A DNA stretch of 64,000 nt from JBFWVD01 sp050246915 (lineage in GTDB: Bacteria > Actinomycetota > Acidimicrobiia > Acidimicrobiales > Ilumatobacteraceae), in assembly GCA_050246915.1 (NCBI GenBank), contig JBFWVD010000006.1, positions 1-64,000 of the forward strand. Direction: 5' to 3'. A model generated the notes under the pieces. It had not been told where the DNA came from. It was given only the letters and a program-made list of their open reading frames with translations, and did not search any database. Positions 43,787 to 52,468 of the stretch are shown in pieces. A program made the translations under genes and the position numbers. Positions within the stretch are counted from its first letter, which is position 1. Each line of letters begins with the position of its first letter.

Positions 43787-44542
43787 TCACAACGGGGTGG
43801 CGAAGGCCACGACATTGTCCTCGTAGTGGCCGACAGAGCGATCGAAGCGACCACCACAGGTGATCAGGACCAGCTGCGACGGGCCACTCGTCGACCAGAT
43901 CCGGTCCTCGGGGAGCGCGTCCTTGCGAAATCGTTCGACCGACTCGATGCGATAGCGACGTTCCATGCCGTCAGCACCGTGCACGCTCACCTCATCGCCC
44001 TGTTCGAGATCGTCCAGGTGTCGGAAGATGCCGTCCTTGCCATCGAATGCGATGTGAGCAGCGAGGACCAGCGAACCCGGCCGCGTCAGCGCGGCTCCGA
44101 ACTGATACCAACCCACGGCATCGACACCGGGGACCTCGAGATCGCCGTTGTCGGCGAAGCCGACGGGAACGATCCGTGCATCTCGAACAGATATCGACGG
44201 CACGTCGAGGCGCAGCGGGGCGATACCTGGATCCTGCTCGTCGGGATCGAGCAGTGCGGAACCGAGATCGGGCACCGTTGCCAACGGCGACGGCGAAGTC
44301 ACCACCGGCTTGTCAGGGACCGTCGGGCCCAGGTCGCTGGACGCCGAGGCATTGGCCGACACAAGAGGGGTCAGCGGGGTCGTGTCAGGAGCAACGCTGC
44401 GCTCCACTGCCGACGAATCACGAGGTGCATCCGCCTGGTTCGTCGACGTGGCAGACGCGCCGCACGCGACCGCCGCCAGTGCGACGGCCGCGTACGCCAC
44501 GGCCTGCGAGCAACGACCCCTCGTCGCTCGCAGCGTCATCAC
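43787..44542 (-). CDS. Class F sortase with lipoprotein-like N-terminus
   Basis: A 251-residue protein. The N-terminus has a hydrophobic stretch ending in a lipobox-like AAVAC (Cys27), followed by a long Ser/Thr/Pro-rich linker (about 28-105). The sortase domain carries His163 in LVLAAHIAF, nucleophile Cys229 in LVLITCGG and a following Arg (GGRFDRSVG). Class F sortases are the actinobacterial housekeeping-like transpeptidases that attach or process surface proteins. It overlaps the DUF4397 gene by 4 nt, which makes that protein the obvious candidate substrate. Confidence 0.87.
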   Translation of the reverse strand: MMTLRATRGRCSQAVAYAAVALAAVACGASATSTNQADAPRDSSAVERSVAPDTTPLTPLVSANASASSDLGPTVPDKPVVTSPSPLATVPDLGSALLDPDEQDPGIAPLRLDVPSISVRDARIVPVGFADNGDLEVPGVDAVGWYQFGAALTRPGSLVLAAHIAFDGKDGIFRHLDDLEQGDEVSVHGADGMERRYRIESVERFRKDALPEDRIWSTSGPSQLVLITCGGRFDRSVGHYEDNVVAFATPL

Positions 44543-45345
44543 GCCTTCTGACGACGGACCAACAGCGTCGCAGAGCCAGCGATGATGAGCGATCCGAAGA
44601 CCGCGGCAGCCAGCGGAAGCGAGGAGCCGCCGTTATCGACCGGGGAGTTGCCGGTCTGCACCGCGGCCGGCGTAGCGCCGAGGCCCGTGATCGACTCGGT
44701 GAGCACGGTGAGGCTGTTGTTGGCCAACGCACCGACGGCGTAGACAATGAGGGACTCACCGTTCTTCACCGAGAGGTTGGCTGGTCCGATGACCGCCGGG
44801 CCGGACGTGCCCGCAGCGACGACATCAGCTGACACCGTTCCAGCATCGAGGTCGGCCTTGCCCTCTTGACCATTGACCACCCCGGCAAAGGCAACGGCGC
44901 CGTTGGCACGGATGTCAACGCCCGGCGCTGCTGCGGTGTGGCGAACCACCAGTCGTCCCTTGCCGGCGGCGATGGCCGACGTGTCGTTCTGGAACACCGA
45001 CAGCTTCGGTGTGCCCGACGCGTCGAGGTTCGCCAACACGGTGTAGTTGCCGCTGGCGGGGAGCGCCACGTTGCCGGCATCGATCGCCACGGTGCTCGTG
45101 CCGGCGGCCTTGACCTTGAGCCCCGTGAGCGTCTGTCCCGCGAACGACGACAGATCCTTGGTCTCACCGAACTTGAACCCGGTGAAGACGTTCTGACCGC
45201 CGACTTCGACGTCGACATCGGTGGCGGGGATCCCGTGGATGAGATGAATTCGGGCCGAGGCGCTCTGGGCTGAGGCGCCGGGAACGAAGATGGCAGCGGT
45301 CGAGAGCACTACTGCTCCGGCCAGCGCGGCTCGCATGATTCGCAT
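44539..45345 (-). CDS. DUF4397 surface protein with C-terminal membrane anchor
   Basis: A 268-residue secreted protein. ATG 45345 has AAGGAGA 6 nt upstream, and a clear signal peptide ends near GASAQSASA. The DUF4397 beta-sandwich follows (RIHLIHGIPATDVDVEV, VRHTAAAPGVDIRANG). The C-terminus has a Gly/Ser linker, SLPLAAAVFGSLIIAG as transmembrane segment and a basic RRQKA tail. This has the layout of a sortase substrate, but LPLAA stands where LPxTG would be expected. Coupled by a 4-nt overlap to the class F sortase. Confidence 0.86.
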   Translation of the reverse strand: MRIMRAALAGAVVLSTAAIFVPGASAQSASARIHLIHGIPATDVDVEVGGQNVFTGFKFGETKDLSSFAGQTLTGLKVKAAGTSTVAIDAGNVALPASGNYTVLANLDASGTPKLSVFQNDTSAIAAGKGRLVVRHTAAAPGVDIRANGAVAFAGVVNGQEGKADLDAGTVSADVVAAGTSGPAVIGPANLSVKNGESLIVYAVGALANNSLTVLTESITGLGATPAAVQTGNSPVDNGGSSLPLAAAVFGSLIIAGSATLLVRRQKA

Positions 45346-45473
45346 TTCGGATCTCCTTGGTGAGGTGGGACGTTGTGCGATGTACGCAGGTGATCGCCAC
45401 CTTGGATGCAAGAAGAATTTCTTTCCGTCCGGTTGCGCATCACACGATCGCGCAAGGGAGAGTTGGGGTTTTC

Positions 45474-46388
45474 TCAGACCTCGATGGTGAACTTCCCTGG
45501 AGATGTGTCCTGTCCCCCGAGCATCTCGGCGCGCATCGCTTCGATCCGCTCGATCGACCAATCGTGGCCATCCGCGTTGATCTGGCTGACGCCGTGCCAT
45601 CCCTTGACGAGCCGGATGCGTGTCCCGTTCACCTCGAAGACCTGACCCGACACGTCCCTCGACAGATCACTGCACAGCCATGCCACGAGCGGAGAGATCT
45701 GATGCACGCCGAGCGGATCATGCTGTCCTGCCGGCATCTCCGGGGTGTCGGGAAGCACCAGCTTGAACAAGCGCGTCGCCGCAACCGGCGCCACGGCATT
45801 GACCCGAGCTCCGGTCGACTCGAGCTCACGAGCGAGCGACACCGTCAGCGCGGCGACACCCGCCTTTGCCGCGACGTAGTTCACTTGGGCCAGGCTCCCG
45901 AACAGTCCCGACGCTGAGGAGGTGTTCACGATCGATGCGTCAACGCGTTGACCGGACTGCTTGGCCAGGTCGCGCCAGCGGATCGCCGCGAAGTGGCACA
46001 CAGCGAACGTTCCCTTGAGGTGGACGTCGACCACGCTGTCCCAGTCGTCTTCGGTGAGCTTGTGGGCCATGCGATCACGCGAGATGCCCGCATTGTTGAT
46101 CACGATGTCCAAGCCACCGAACACCTCGACAGCCTGATCGACCAGTCGACGCGCCCCATCCCACACCGCGACGCTGTCGCCATTGGCAATGGCACGACCT
46201 CCAGCCGCTTCGATGTCGCGCACCACCTCCTGCGCGGGCGCCAGGTCAGCTCCTTCACCGTGAGGCCCACCACCTGCGTCGTTCACGATCACCGACGCGC
46301 CCTCGCGTGCCAGCAACAGCGCATGCTCGCGTCCGATGCCGCGCCCCGCTCCGGTGACGATCGCTATCTTCCCCTCGAGCAACCCCAT
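45474..46388 (-). CDS. SDR-family oxidoreductase related to 17-beta-HSD4/MFE-2 dehydrogenase domains
   Basis: A 304-residue SDR starting at ATG 46388 with GGGGAGG 6 nt upstream. The cofactor loop is VTGAGRGIGREH. VNDAGGGPHGEG is the insert typical of the hydroxyacyl-CoA dehydrogenase domain of MFE-2-type enzymes. INNAGISRDRM, NTSSASG and VNYVAAKAG provide the active-site elements. It probably oxidises a 3-hydroxyacyl-CoA or steroid-like alcohol. It is followed downstream (lower coordinates) by the sortase operon, 128 bp away, which is unlikely to be related. Confidence 0.86.
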   Translation of the reverse strand: MGLLEGKIAIVTGAGRGIGREHALLLAREGASVIVNDAGGGPHGEGADLAPAQEVVRDIEAAGGRAIANGDSVAVWDGARRLVDQAVEVFGGLDIVINNAGISRDRMAHKLTEDDWDSVVDVHLKGTFAVCHFAAIRWRDLAKQSGQRVDASIVNTSSASGLFGSLAQVNYVAAKAGVAALTVSLARELESTGARVNAVAPVAATRLFKLVLPDTPEMPAGQHDPLGVHQISPLVAWLCSDLSRDVSGQVFEVNGTRIRLVKGWHGVSQINADGHDWSIERIEAMRAEMLGGQDTSPGKFTIEV

Positions 46389-46445
46389 GTCCAGCCTCCC
46401 CATCGACGATGCGGCGCCATGCTCGCGCCGATCGATCCGATGGGG

Positions 46446-46913
46446 TCAAACGAGGTCTCCGACGTGCCCGCCACGGACCCATGCCACGTCCGTCAAACGC
46501 ACCAGACGAGGCGAACGTTCACCGGCATATGCCACAGCGAACTCCTGTCCGTGCATCACCAGTAGATCGGCGCCGAAGTTGCGTTCGGCGGTCATCTCCG
46601 CTGCCGGAGCGCACAGTTGCACTTCGACCGGTCCGACCACCTCTGTCCAACCTTCGACCCAACTGTGCCGGCGATAGCAGAGGCCGCATCGCTCGCAGTG
46701 TCCCACATGGTCGAGTGGCTCACCGTTGTCGTCGGTGTCGGCGCGGATCGAACCCCAACATCCCGGCGAGATGCACAACGTCACCGCACTGCGAGCTCGA
46801 TCGACCGCACCCGGCCGCCGAGCCCTCAAGAGTTCGGGAAGGCTGCGGTTGTTGGCACCGATGAGTCGTCTCACCATCGCATGATCGACCAGCGCATGGC
46901 GTCCATCGATCAC
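46446..46913 (-). CDS. Unrecognised protein with Cys/His cluster
   Basis: A 155-residue protein I do not recognise. It starts at GTG 46913, overlapping the DinB-like gene by 4 nt (GTGA). The middle holds two Cys groups (CISPGC, then HCERCGLCYRRH) that could bind zinc or an iron-sulfur cluster. The C-terminal half (VEVQLCAPAAEM, EFAVAYAGERSPRLVRLTDVAWVRGG) looks like a small beta-rich fold. The coupling to a DinB-fold gene suggests a joint function. Confidence 0.6.
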   Translation of the reverse strand: MIDGRHALVDHAMVRRLIGANNRSLPELLRARRPGAVDRARSAVTLCISPGCWGSIRADTDDNGEPLDHVGHCERCGLCYRRHSWVEGWTEVVGPVEVQLCAPAAEMTAERNFGADLLVMHGQEFAVAYAGERSPRLVRLTDVAWVRGGHVGDLV

Positions 46914-47461
46914 CCCCTCGGGGGATTCGCCGCCCGCTCATCGATGTCCAGCTGATGGTGCACGTGCTCATGCGCCAGCCACACGAGCACGTCACCAACG
47001 GTGCCCAGGCCCCAGTCACCGTGGAGGAAGGCGGTATCGACCGGCAGTGCCTCGCTCAACTCGACGAAGGTGGTGATACTCGTCCTGAGCGCCCACAGCG
47101 CCGGAGCCGTCGGGAGCGACATGTAGTTGCGAGCCATGGCCAGCATGCCGAGGTCCCAACCGACGAGCAGCGATCCGGGCGAGTGCTGCAGTTGGACCCA
47201 ACGCTCGGACCACCCTCGCGCCATGTCGGTGAGATGGCAGATGTACGCCGTAGCGTTCCAGCCGCCATCAGCAACCTTCGCCATGGCGTCGCGACCGCTG
47301 AGGGTCGCTTCGATGATCATCGGTGATACAGCGATGACATCGAGTGTCTGGTTGGGACCTATCGACCAGTCGAATCCGCAACGGACACAGCGTCCATCGG
47401 GGCTACCGCCACCGAGCCATTCGAGCGCGGCGGAAAGGAAAGGCGAGGGCGCACCGGGCAT
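46910..47461 (-). CDS. DinB-family (DinB/YfiT-like four-helix) protein
   Basis: A 183-residue protein with DinB/MDMPI-fold helices. NATAYICHLTDMARGWSERW supplies the first His, and VLVWLAHEHVHHQLDIDE supplies the HxxxH-type metal site. A short N-terminal stretch holds RCVRCGFDW, which could be a separate zinc knuckle. Members act as metal- and thiol-dependent transferases or isomerases, often with mycothiol in actinobacteria. Translationally coupled to the Cys-rich protein downstream (lower coordinates). Confidence 0.74.
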   Translation of the reverse strand: MPGAPSPFLSAALEWLGGGSPDGRCVRCGFDWSIGPNQTLDVIAVSPMIIEATLSGRDAMAKVADGGWNATAYICHLTDMARGWSERWVQLQHSPGSLLVGWDLGMLAMARNYMSLPTAPALWALRTSITTFVELSEALPVDTAFLHGDWGLGTVGDVLVWLAHEHVHHQLDIDERAANPPRG

Positions 47462-47479
47462 GCCCGGAACTGTCGCAGA

Positions 47480-48619
47480 TCAGACGCGTGCGCCCGTCGC
47501 GGTTTTCCCGTTCCGGAAGCGGCTCGTGCGATGAACCGGGTCGGTGTCGATCTTGGGGATGACGTACTCGCCCATGAGCCGGATCGTCTCGAGCGTGTCC
47601 TCGACCGGTGCACATCCAACGCTGAACACCAGCTGATCGGCGCCCGCCGCTTCCCATCGTCGGCATTGCGCCAAGGCCTCGTCGGGATTTCCGATGATGA
47701 GTGCGCCCGCTTCTGCCATCGCCTTGAGCATGTCCGCCTCGAACGGTGGCAGCCGCTCGGGCCACGCCGGAATTCCCTCGGGACGGGGGAACGTGTCGTG
47801 ATAGCGGAACGTGAGCGTCTGTAGATCATGGATACCAGCAGCGGCGGCCGAGCGCGCCGCGGCATCGCTGTCCTCCGCCACGAAGCCCATCGAAGCGACG
47901 AGGATGTTGTCGTTGACGAAGGCGCCGATGGGCTCGGCTTGCGCGACGGCCTTCTTGTACACGCCCACGATCCGCTCGAGATCGGCGAGGTCACCGATCG
48001 AGAACCCCAACACACCGAGTCCCTTACGCGCCGCCATCTCGTAGCTTGACGGGTTGCCGGCTGCGTACCACATGGGTGGATGCGGCTTGGCCCACGGCTT
48101 GGGGAGGATCTTGCGCGGCGGCATCGACCAGTACTTGCCGTCATATCCCTCGTACGTGTCCTGCAGCCACATCTTCGGGAACTCGGCAATGACGTCCTCC
48201 CAGATCTCGCGGGTGCTCGACAGATCGGTGACACCGGGCAAGAAGGCGAGGATCTCGTGGCTCCCGGCACCGCGACCGGTGCCGAACTCGAAGCGGCCCT
48301 GCGAGATGTGGTCCAACATCGCGACGCGTTCAGCGACCTTGGCGGGATGGTTCACCGTCGGTAGCGGATTGAAGATGCCCGACACGAGATGTATGCGCTC
48401 CGTGGCGTGGGCCAGGTACCCGAGCACGACGTCGTTGGCCGACATGTGCGAGTACTCCTCGAGGAAGTGGTGCTCGGCAGTCAGCACGTACTTGAATCCG
48501 GCCTTGTCGGCAGCCTGCGCGATGCGCAGATCGTTCATGATGGCCTGGTGCTCGGCGTCGGGATCGACGGCCGATCGGCGCGCCGGAACGTGGCTGAACA
48601 GGTTGATTCCGAACTCCAT
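47480..48619 (-). CDS. LLM-class flavin-dependent oxidoreductase
   Basis: A 379-residue luciferase-like enzyme and close paralog of the one at 20129-21253. EHHFLEEYSHMSANDV, GIFNPLPTVNHPAKVAERVAM, RFEFGTGRGAGSHEI and IDTDPVHRTSRFR are shared landmarks. ATG 48619 has GGGGAG upstream. It would oxidise an organic substrate with reduced flavin or F420. It lies at the end of a run of co-oriented VOC, SDR and hydrolase genes. Confidence 0.87.
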   Translation of the reverse strand: MEFGINLFSHVPARRSAVDPDAEHQAIMNDLRIAQAADKAGFKYVLTAEHHFLEEYSHMSANDVVLGYLAHATERIHLVSGIFNPLPTVNHPAKVAERVAMLDHISQGRFEFGTGRGAGSHEILAFLPGVTDLSSTREIWEDVIAEFPKMWLQDTYEGYDGKYWSMPPRKILPKPWAKPHPPMWYAAGNPSSYEMAARKGLGVLGFSIGDLADLERIVGVYKKAVAQAEPIGAFVNDNILVASMGFVAEDSDAAARSAAAAGIHDLQTLTFRYHDTFPRPEGIPAWPERLPPFEADMLKAMAEAGALIIGNPDEALAQCRRWEAAGADQLVFSVGCAPVEDTLETIRLMGEYVIPKIDTDPVHRTSRFRNGKTATGARV

Positions 48620-48730
48620 ACGAACTCCCCAGGTCGGCCCGGCAATCCCCCGCGCCGGAATCAGGCCATGGTAGCGATGCGGGTCGGCGCGCCATGTAGT
48701 CGTGAGACAACGCTGTTCGGCAGCCCCTTG

Positions 48731-49756
48731 TCAGAACCCCGTCAACAGTCGTTCGAGATGAGCGCACACGAACTGCTCCACCTGCTCGGCCGTCTCGGGC
48801 AGGGCGGCCCCGTGGCACATGGGGAACACCTCGGCTGCCACCGGTACCCCAGCGGCCTCCAGCCTCGACGCGTATGCCAACCCCTCGTCACGCAACGGGT
48901 CGTACTCGCCGATCGTCACGATGGCCGGAGGGAGCCGCGACAGATCGGTGGCGTGTCCCGGCGACGCATACTGCTCGAAGGCATCCGACGGTGCGCTGAG
49001 GTACAGCGACCACATGTCCATCGCCGCCCCGCGTTCGAACACGAATCCCGACGAGTACCGGTGCATCGACAACGTGTTGCACGCGGACTCGATCACCGGA
49101 ATCTCGAGCACCTGGGCAGCGATCGGCGGACCGCCCTCGTCTCTCGCCATCAATGCCACCGCAGCGCTGAGCGCTCCTCCCGCCGACGCACCGCCGATGG
49201 CGACGCGATCGACGTCGACACCCAACGTGGACGCGTTGTCCACGATCCAGCACAGGGCCTGGTAGCAGTCGCGTCCCGGCACAGGGTACTTGTGCTCCGG
49301 AGCCATGCGATAGTCGACGTCGATGCACACACCGTCGATCGCCAGGGAGCGAGGGGCGTGTCGCCACGCATTCGACCGGATCATCTCCTCGCCGCCGCCG
49401 AGCCAGAAGGCTCCACCATGGAAGTTGATGTGCAGAGGGCGGCGTCCAACGGCTCCATGGGCGCGATACACCCGAGCCAGGATCGACCCGCGGCGACACT
49501 GGGTGCAACTGGAATTGCCACAGTCGCCGCCGGTCACCGGGATGCGCACCTCGGTCACATCCACGCCGGCGGGCGGGCCGGGGACCTCGGCGGGCACGGG
49601 CATCACCAGCGAGCGACGGCGCTCGACCATGGCGAACCATGTCTCACGCTCATCATGGGGACCGGCCGGCACCGACGTCGAGCCCTTCCATCGGGGAAGC
49701 GAGCGCTGGCCATCGCGATAGCGCGACGCTGCGAGCTCACGAAGGCGTTCGTCCAT
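48731..49756 (-). CDS. Alpha/beta hydrolase (HSL-like esterase family)
   Basis: A 341-residue esterase-like protein with HINFHGGAFWLGG as oxyanion motif and GGASAGGALSAAVAL as nucleophile elbow. A late acid (EYDPLRDEGLAYA) and a His (FPMCHGAA) complete the triad. A CGNSSCTQCRRG segment (about residues 78-90) inserts four Cys near the N-terminal cap, which is unusual for the family. It should hydrolyse an ester. The start is 5 bp after the stop of the upstream VOC gene, so one operon is likely. Confidence 0.85.
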   Translation of the reverse strand: MDERLRELAASRYRDGQRSLPRWKGSTSVPAGPHDERETWFAMVERRRSLVMPVPAEVPGPPAGVDVTEVRIPVTGGDCGNSSCTQCRRGSILARVYRAHGAVGRRPLHINFHGGAFWLGGGEEMIRSNAWRHAPRSLAIDGVCIDVDYRMAPEHKYPVPGRDCYQALCWIVDNASTLGVDVDRVAIGGASAGGALSAAVALMARDEGGPPIAAQVLEIPVIESACNTLSMHRYSSGFVFERGAAMDMWSLYLSAPSDAFEQYASPGHATDLSRLPPAIVTIGEYDPLRDEGLAYASRLEAAGVPVAAEVFPMCHGAALPETAEQVEQFVCAHLERLLTGF

Positions 49757-49761
49757 CGCGC

Positions 49762-50670
49762 TCAGGCCCCGATTCGGGGTCGGTCGACCAACTCGACCGT
49801 GATGTTGTCGGGATCGCGCAGGAACAAGATGGTGAGGCCGTCCACCAGCTTGCTGCCGGTCAGCTGGAAGGTGTGCGGCGTTTGGTTGGTGAGTCCAGCT
49901 GCGTGCAACGCGGCGTACGACCCGTGGATGTCGTCAACTGCGGTTGCCATGCGGTAGAGACCCTGGTGATACGGCGTCCCGTAGGTGGTCCCGTTCGCCT
50001 GCGACCCCGTCCACGTGGTGAACACGACGCCGAACGACGGGTCGTCGGTGCCGACCATCGACCGTTCGTCGATGATGCGGTGGTCTTCGTCGCCGGGCCA
50101 CAGTTGTACTCCGGGTGCGATCACCAGGTCGCCCGGCGTGAAGCCGAGCTTCGACCACCACGCGGCCGTTCGCCCGACATCGGTGCAGACGACGCGGATG
50201 TATCGGAACTCGCTCGGCCCTGGGGACGCGAAGACCTCGATCGGCAGGTGCTCGGGATCCCGCAGCACGAGCCACCCGTCGCCCCGTCGCTCCACCGAGC
50301 CGCCCAGTTCGGTGGCAGTCGTGGCAACGATGTCGAGATCAGGTGCCGAGTACGCGATCGACTGGATCCCCGCATACCAAGGCTCGGGGTACAGCGCCCC
50401 TGATGTCGGCGCCGGTGCCCGCCAGTTGATGAGCTCCAACGAGCACGAACGGCGGCCACCTCGATGGTCGTACAGGAAGGTCACGCGGCACTCGATCTCC
50501 TCGTAGAGACCGAACGGCGGCCCCTCCCCCGGCCCGCTCACCGATCGCATCACGGTCTTGAGCCCGAAGACCTGGTGATAGAAGTGTTCGAGTCGCTCGG
50601 CGTCCACGCAATTGTAATTGACATGGAGGAACCGGCGAGCCTCGGTCAGTGGCTGGGCTGTCGTTGTCAT
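49762..50670 (-). CDS. Two-domain VOC (glyoxalase/bleomycin-resistance/dioxygenase) protein
   Basis: A 302-residue protein with two VOC repeats. The first opens with RRFLHVNYNCVDAERLEHFYHQVFGL. The second opens with FRYIRVVCTDVGRTAAWWSKLGF and ends with GLTILFLRDPDNITVELVD, the typical final strand with metal-binding Glu. Two-domain VOC proteins of this length include extradiol dioxygenases and lyases. GAGGAG precedes ATG 50670. The start is 1 nt from the upstream SDR stop, so translation is coupled. Confidence 0.82.
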   Translation of the reverse strand: MTTTAQPLTEARRFLHVNYNCVDAERLEHFYHQVFGLKTVMRSVSGPGEGPPFGLYEEIECRVTFLYDHRGGRRSCSLELINWRAPAPTSGALYPEPWYAGIQSIAYSAPDLDIVATTATELGGSVERRGDGWLVLRDPEHLPIEVFASPGPSEFRYIRVVCTDVGRTAAWWSKLGFTPGDLVIAPGVQLWPGDEDHRIIDERSMVGTDDPSFGVVFTTWTGSQANGTTYGTPYHQGLYRMATAVDDIHGSYAALHAAGLTNQTPHTFQLTGSKLVDGLTILFLRDPDNITVELVDRPRIGA

Positions 50671-50671
50671 G

Positions 50672-51508
50672 TCACTCCTCTTTCGGGACGATCCAACGCT
50701 CGGTCATGGCGACGAGACGAGCGCCACTGAGGTCCTTGAGCTTCTGGGCCACCATCTTGGTGACCGCCTCGCAGCTCTGATATCGCAGAGCGGGACGCTC
50801 GGCATTGGCGACCTCCCACAGCAGCGCCCCGATCTCCTCGGGTGTCTGACCCGCGGCATGGCCCCGCTCTTGGATCGCTTGCAGCGCGCCGCGCGCAACG
50901 GCATAGGGCCCATCGAGTGCACGATCGACGTTGGTGAACGTCGTGACGAACCCGGTGCTGACGGGCCCCGGCTCGACGACGGTCACATCGATGCCGAACT
51001 GCGACGCCACCGGGCGAAGCGACTCGAGCATGCCCTCGACCGCGAACTTCGAGGCGCTGTACGCGTCCTGGAACGGTTGCCCGATGGCGCCGCAGACGCT
51101 TCCCACCGAGATGTAGCGGCCTCGACCGCGTGCGCGCCACGACGGCATCAACGCGTGCAGGAGACGGACGTTCCCGAACAGGTTCGTCTCGATCACGGAT
51201 CGGAACTCGTCGAGCGGTACCTCCTCCGTCGTCCCATCGCTGCCGACGCCGGCATTGTTGATGACGACGTCGGGAGCGCCGTGGTCGGCGATGATCGCCG
51301 CCATCGCGTTCGTGACCGAGGAGTCGCTGGCCACGTCGAGCGCCCGGACATCGGCAAATGATCCCGTTGACACGAGCGCGCTCTCCAGTGAGCCCGACCG
51401 CGACAGATCGCGCATGGTGGCAACCACGGTCCAACCTCGACTGGCGAAATGGACCGCGGTGGCGAGACCGACGCCGCTCGAGCATCCGGTGATGACCACC
51501 GTGCTCAC
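50672..51508 (-). CDS. SDR-family oxidoreductase
   Basis: A 278-residue classical SDR with ITGCSSGVGLATA as cofactor loop, INNAGVG, SVGSVCG and YSASKFAVEG at the active site. PGPVSTGF is normal for the family and matches the retinol/ketoacyl dehydrogenase-like branch. It would interconvert an alcohol and ketone. It belongs to a co-oriented set, VOC (51556-51984), this gene, two-domain VOC, hydrolase and LLM, that could degrade one cyclic compound. Confidence 0.87.
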   Translation of the reverse strand: MSTVVITGCSSGVGLATAVHFASRGWTVVATMRDLSRSGSLESALVSTGSFADVRALDVASDSSVTNAMAAIIADHGAPDVVINNAGVGSDGTTEEVPLDEFRSVIETNLFGNVRLLHALMPSWRARGRGRYISVGSVCGAIGQPFQDAYSASKFAVEGMLESLRPVASQFGIDVTVVEPGPVSTGFVTTFTNVDRALDGPYAVARGALQAIQERGHAAGQTPEEIGALLWEVANAERPALRYQSCEAVTKMVAQKLKDLSGARLVAMTERWIVPKEE

Positions 51509-51555
51509 GACAGCGAGCTCTCGGGTAGGGACTGCACAATCACTGACGACGTGCG

Positions 51556-51984
51556 TCAGGACAGCGGTTTGGGCACGAACTTGCCGTCGCCCTCGACGAA
51601 CTCGACCATGTTTCCGTCGGGGTCGGCGAGCAGCATGTATCGGATGCCGTGGCCGGTGTCGATGACGCCGGTGTCCGGGGCGAAGCCGTGCTCAGCGAGT
51701 CGGGCAACGATGGGGTCCAGGTCGACCACGTGCACGGTCCAGTACTGCAGACCGGTCTTGACCCATGGGTAGATGGTGGGCGGAGCCTTGGGCAGCGACA
51801 CCTCGGCCTCGAACACCTTCACGAGGTTCGTGCCCACCAGGAACTTGTGGATGGTTCCCTTGCCCGGGAGCCTCATCTCGCCTGCTCGGGAAAGCCCGAT
51901 GACCTCACCGTAGAAGTGCAACATGGCGGGCACATCGTGGGCCACCATCCCGACGTCCAGATCTGCTCGCGAGAACTCCAGCAC
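51556..51984 (-). CDS. Single-domain VOC-family protein
   Basis: A 142-residue VOC protein starting at GTG 51984 with GGGAGGGG upstream. DLDVGMVAHDVPAMLHFYGEVIGL and WTVHVVDLDPIVARLAEHGF are the two beta-alpha-beta units, and YMLLADPDGNMVEFVEG the last strand with metal-binding Glu. It may be an epimerase or lyase acting on the same substrate as its downstream neighbours. First gene of the co-oriented run to 47480. Confidence 0.82.
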   Translation of the reverse strand: MLEFSRADLDVGMVAHDVPAMLHFYGEVIGLSRAGEMRLPGKGTIHKFLVGTNLVKVFEAEVSLPKAPPTIYPWVKTGLQYWTVHVVDLDPIVARLAEHGFAPDTGVIDTGHGIRYMLLADPDGNMVEFVEGDGKFVPKPLS

Positions 51985-52107
51985 GACGGTCCCCTCCCTG
52001 TGACGATCCCCACGATCGCTCCGGGCTCAGTCTCGCACGGCTACTCGGTGCTCACCCATTGATGCCCGGCCATGTCACCCGGCGCAGGCACCCAGGGGTG
52101 ATGTCGT

Positions 52108-52374
52108 TCAGTCCTGGCGGTCTTTCGCCGCGTGCTCGGCATCTTCGGTCGACGCGATGTCCGATCCGTCCACTGTGTCCTGTGCACCATCACGAATCTC
52201 GCCGTGAGCACGACGAACGGCCAACTGCGCATCGTCCTCGTCGATCTCGCTCGTCGATCGATCGGCAAGTGCTTTCGCCTCCGCATCGCGGTCGCCGGTG
52301 GCCCAGTGCAGCTTCTGACGCAGTGTCGGCTTCTCCGGATCCGGCGTGGGCGCGGGTGAGGTGGGCTCGGTCAT
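52108..52374 (-). CDS. Small acidic hypothetical protein
   Basis: An 88-residue, highly charged protein with a Pro-rich start and a core LRQKLHWATGDRDAEAKALAD, then EIDEDDAQLAVRRAHGEI. It has no signal peptide or membrane segment and looks partly disordered or helical. I do not recognise a function. ATG 52374 is used here; an ATG at 52407 would add 11 residues. It is isolated between a VOC gene and an F420-type oxidoreductase gene. Confidence 0.5.
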   Translation of the reverse strand: MTEPTSPAPTPDPEKPTLRQKLHWATGDRDAEAKALADRSTSEIDEDDAQLAVRRAHGEIRDGAQDTVDGSDIASTEDAEHAAKDRQD

Positions 52375-52394
52375 GGCCCGCACATACCCCTGGG

Positions 52395-52426
52395 CCGAGT
52401 CCATCAAACCCCGAGTCCATCAAACG
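52395..52426. repeat. 16-bp tandem duplication
   Basis: CCGAGTCCATCAAACC (52395-52410) is followed directly by a near-identical copy (52411-52426, last base differs). It lies in the upstream part of the small acidic gene, between it and the gene ending at 52469, and is probably a replication-slippage product. Confidence 0.8.
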
Positions 52427-52468
52427 CGGTGCAGCGTCAACATCGACGCCACCACTGGCCACGCGGCA

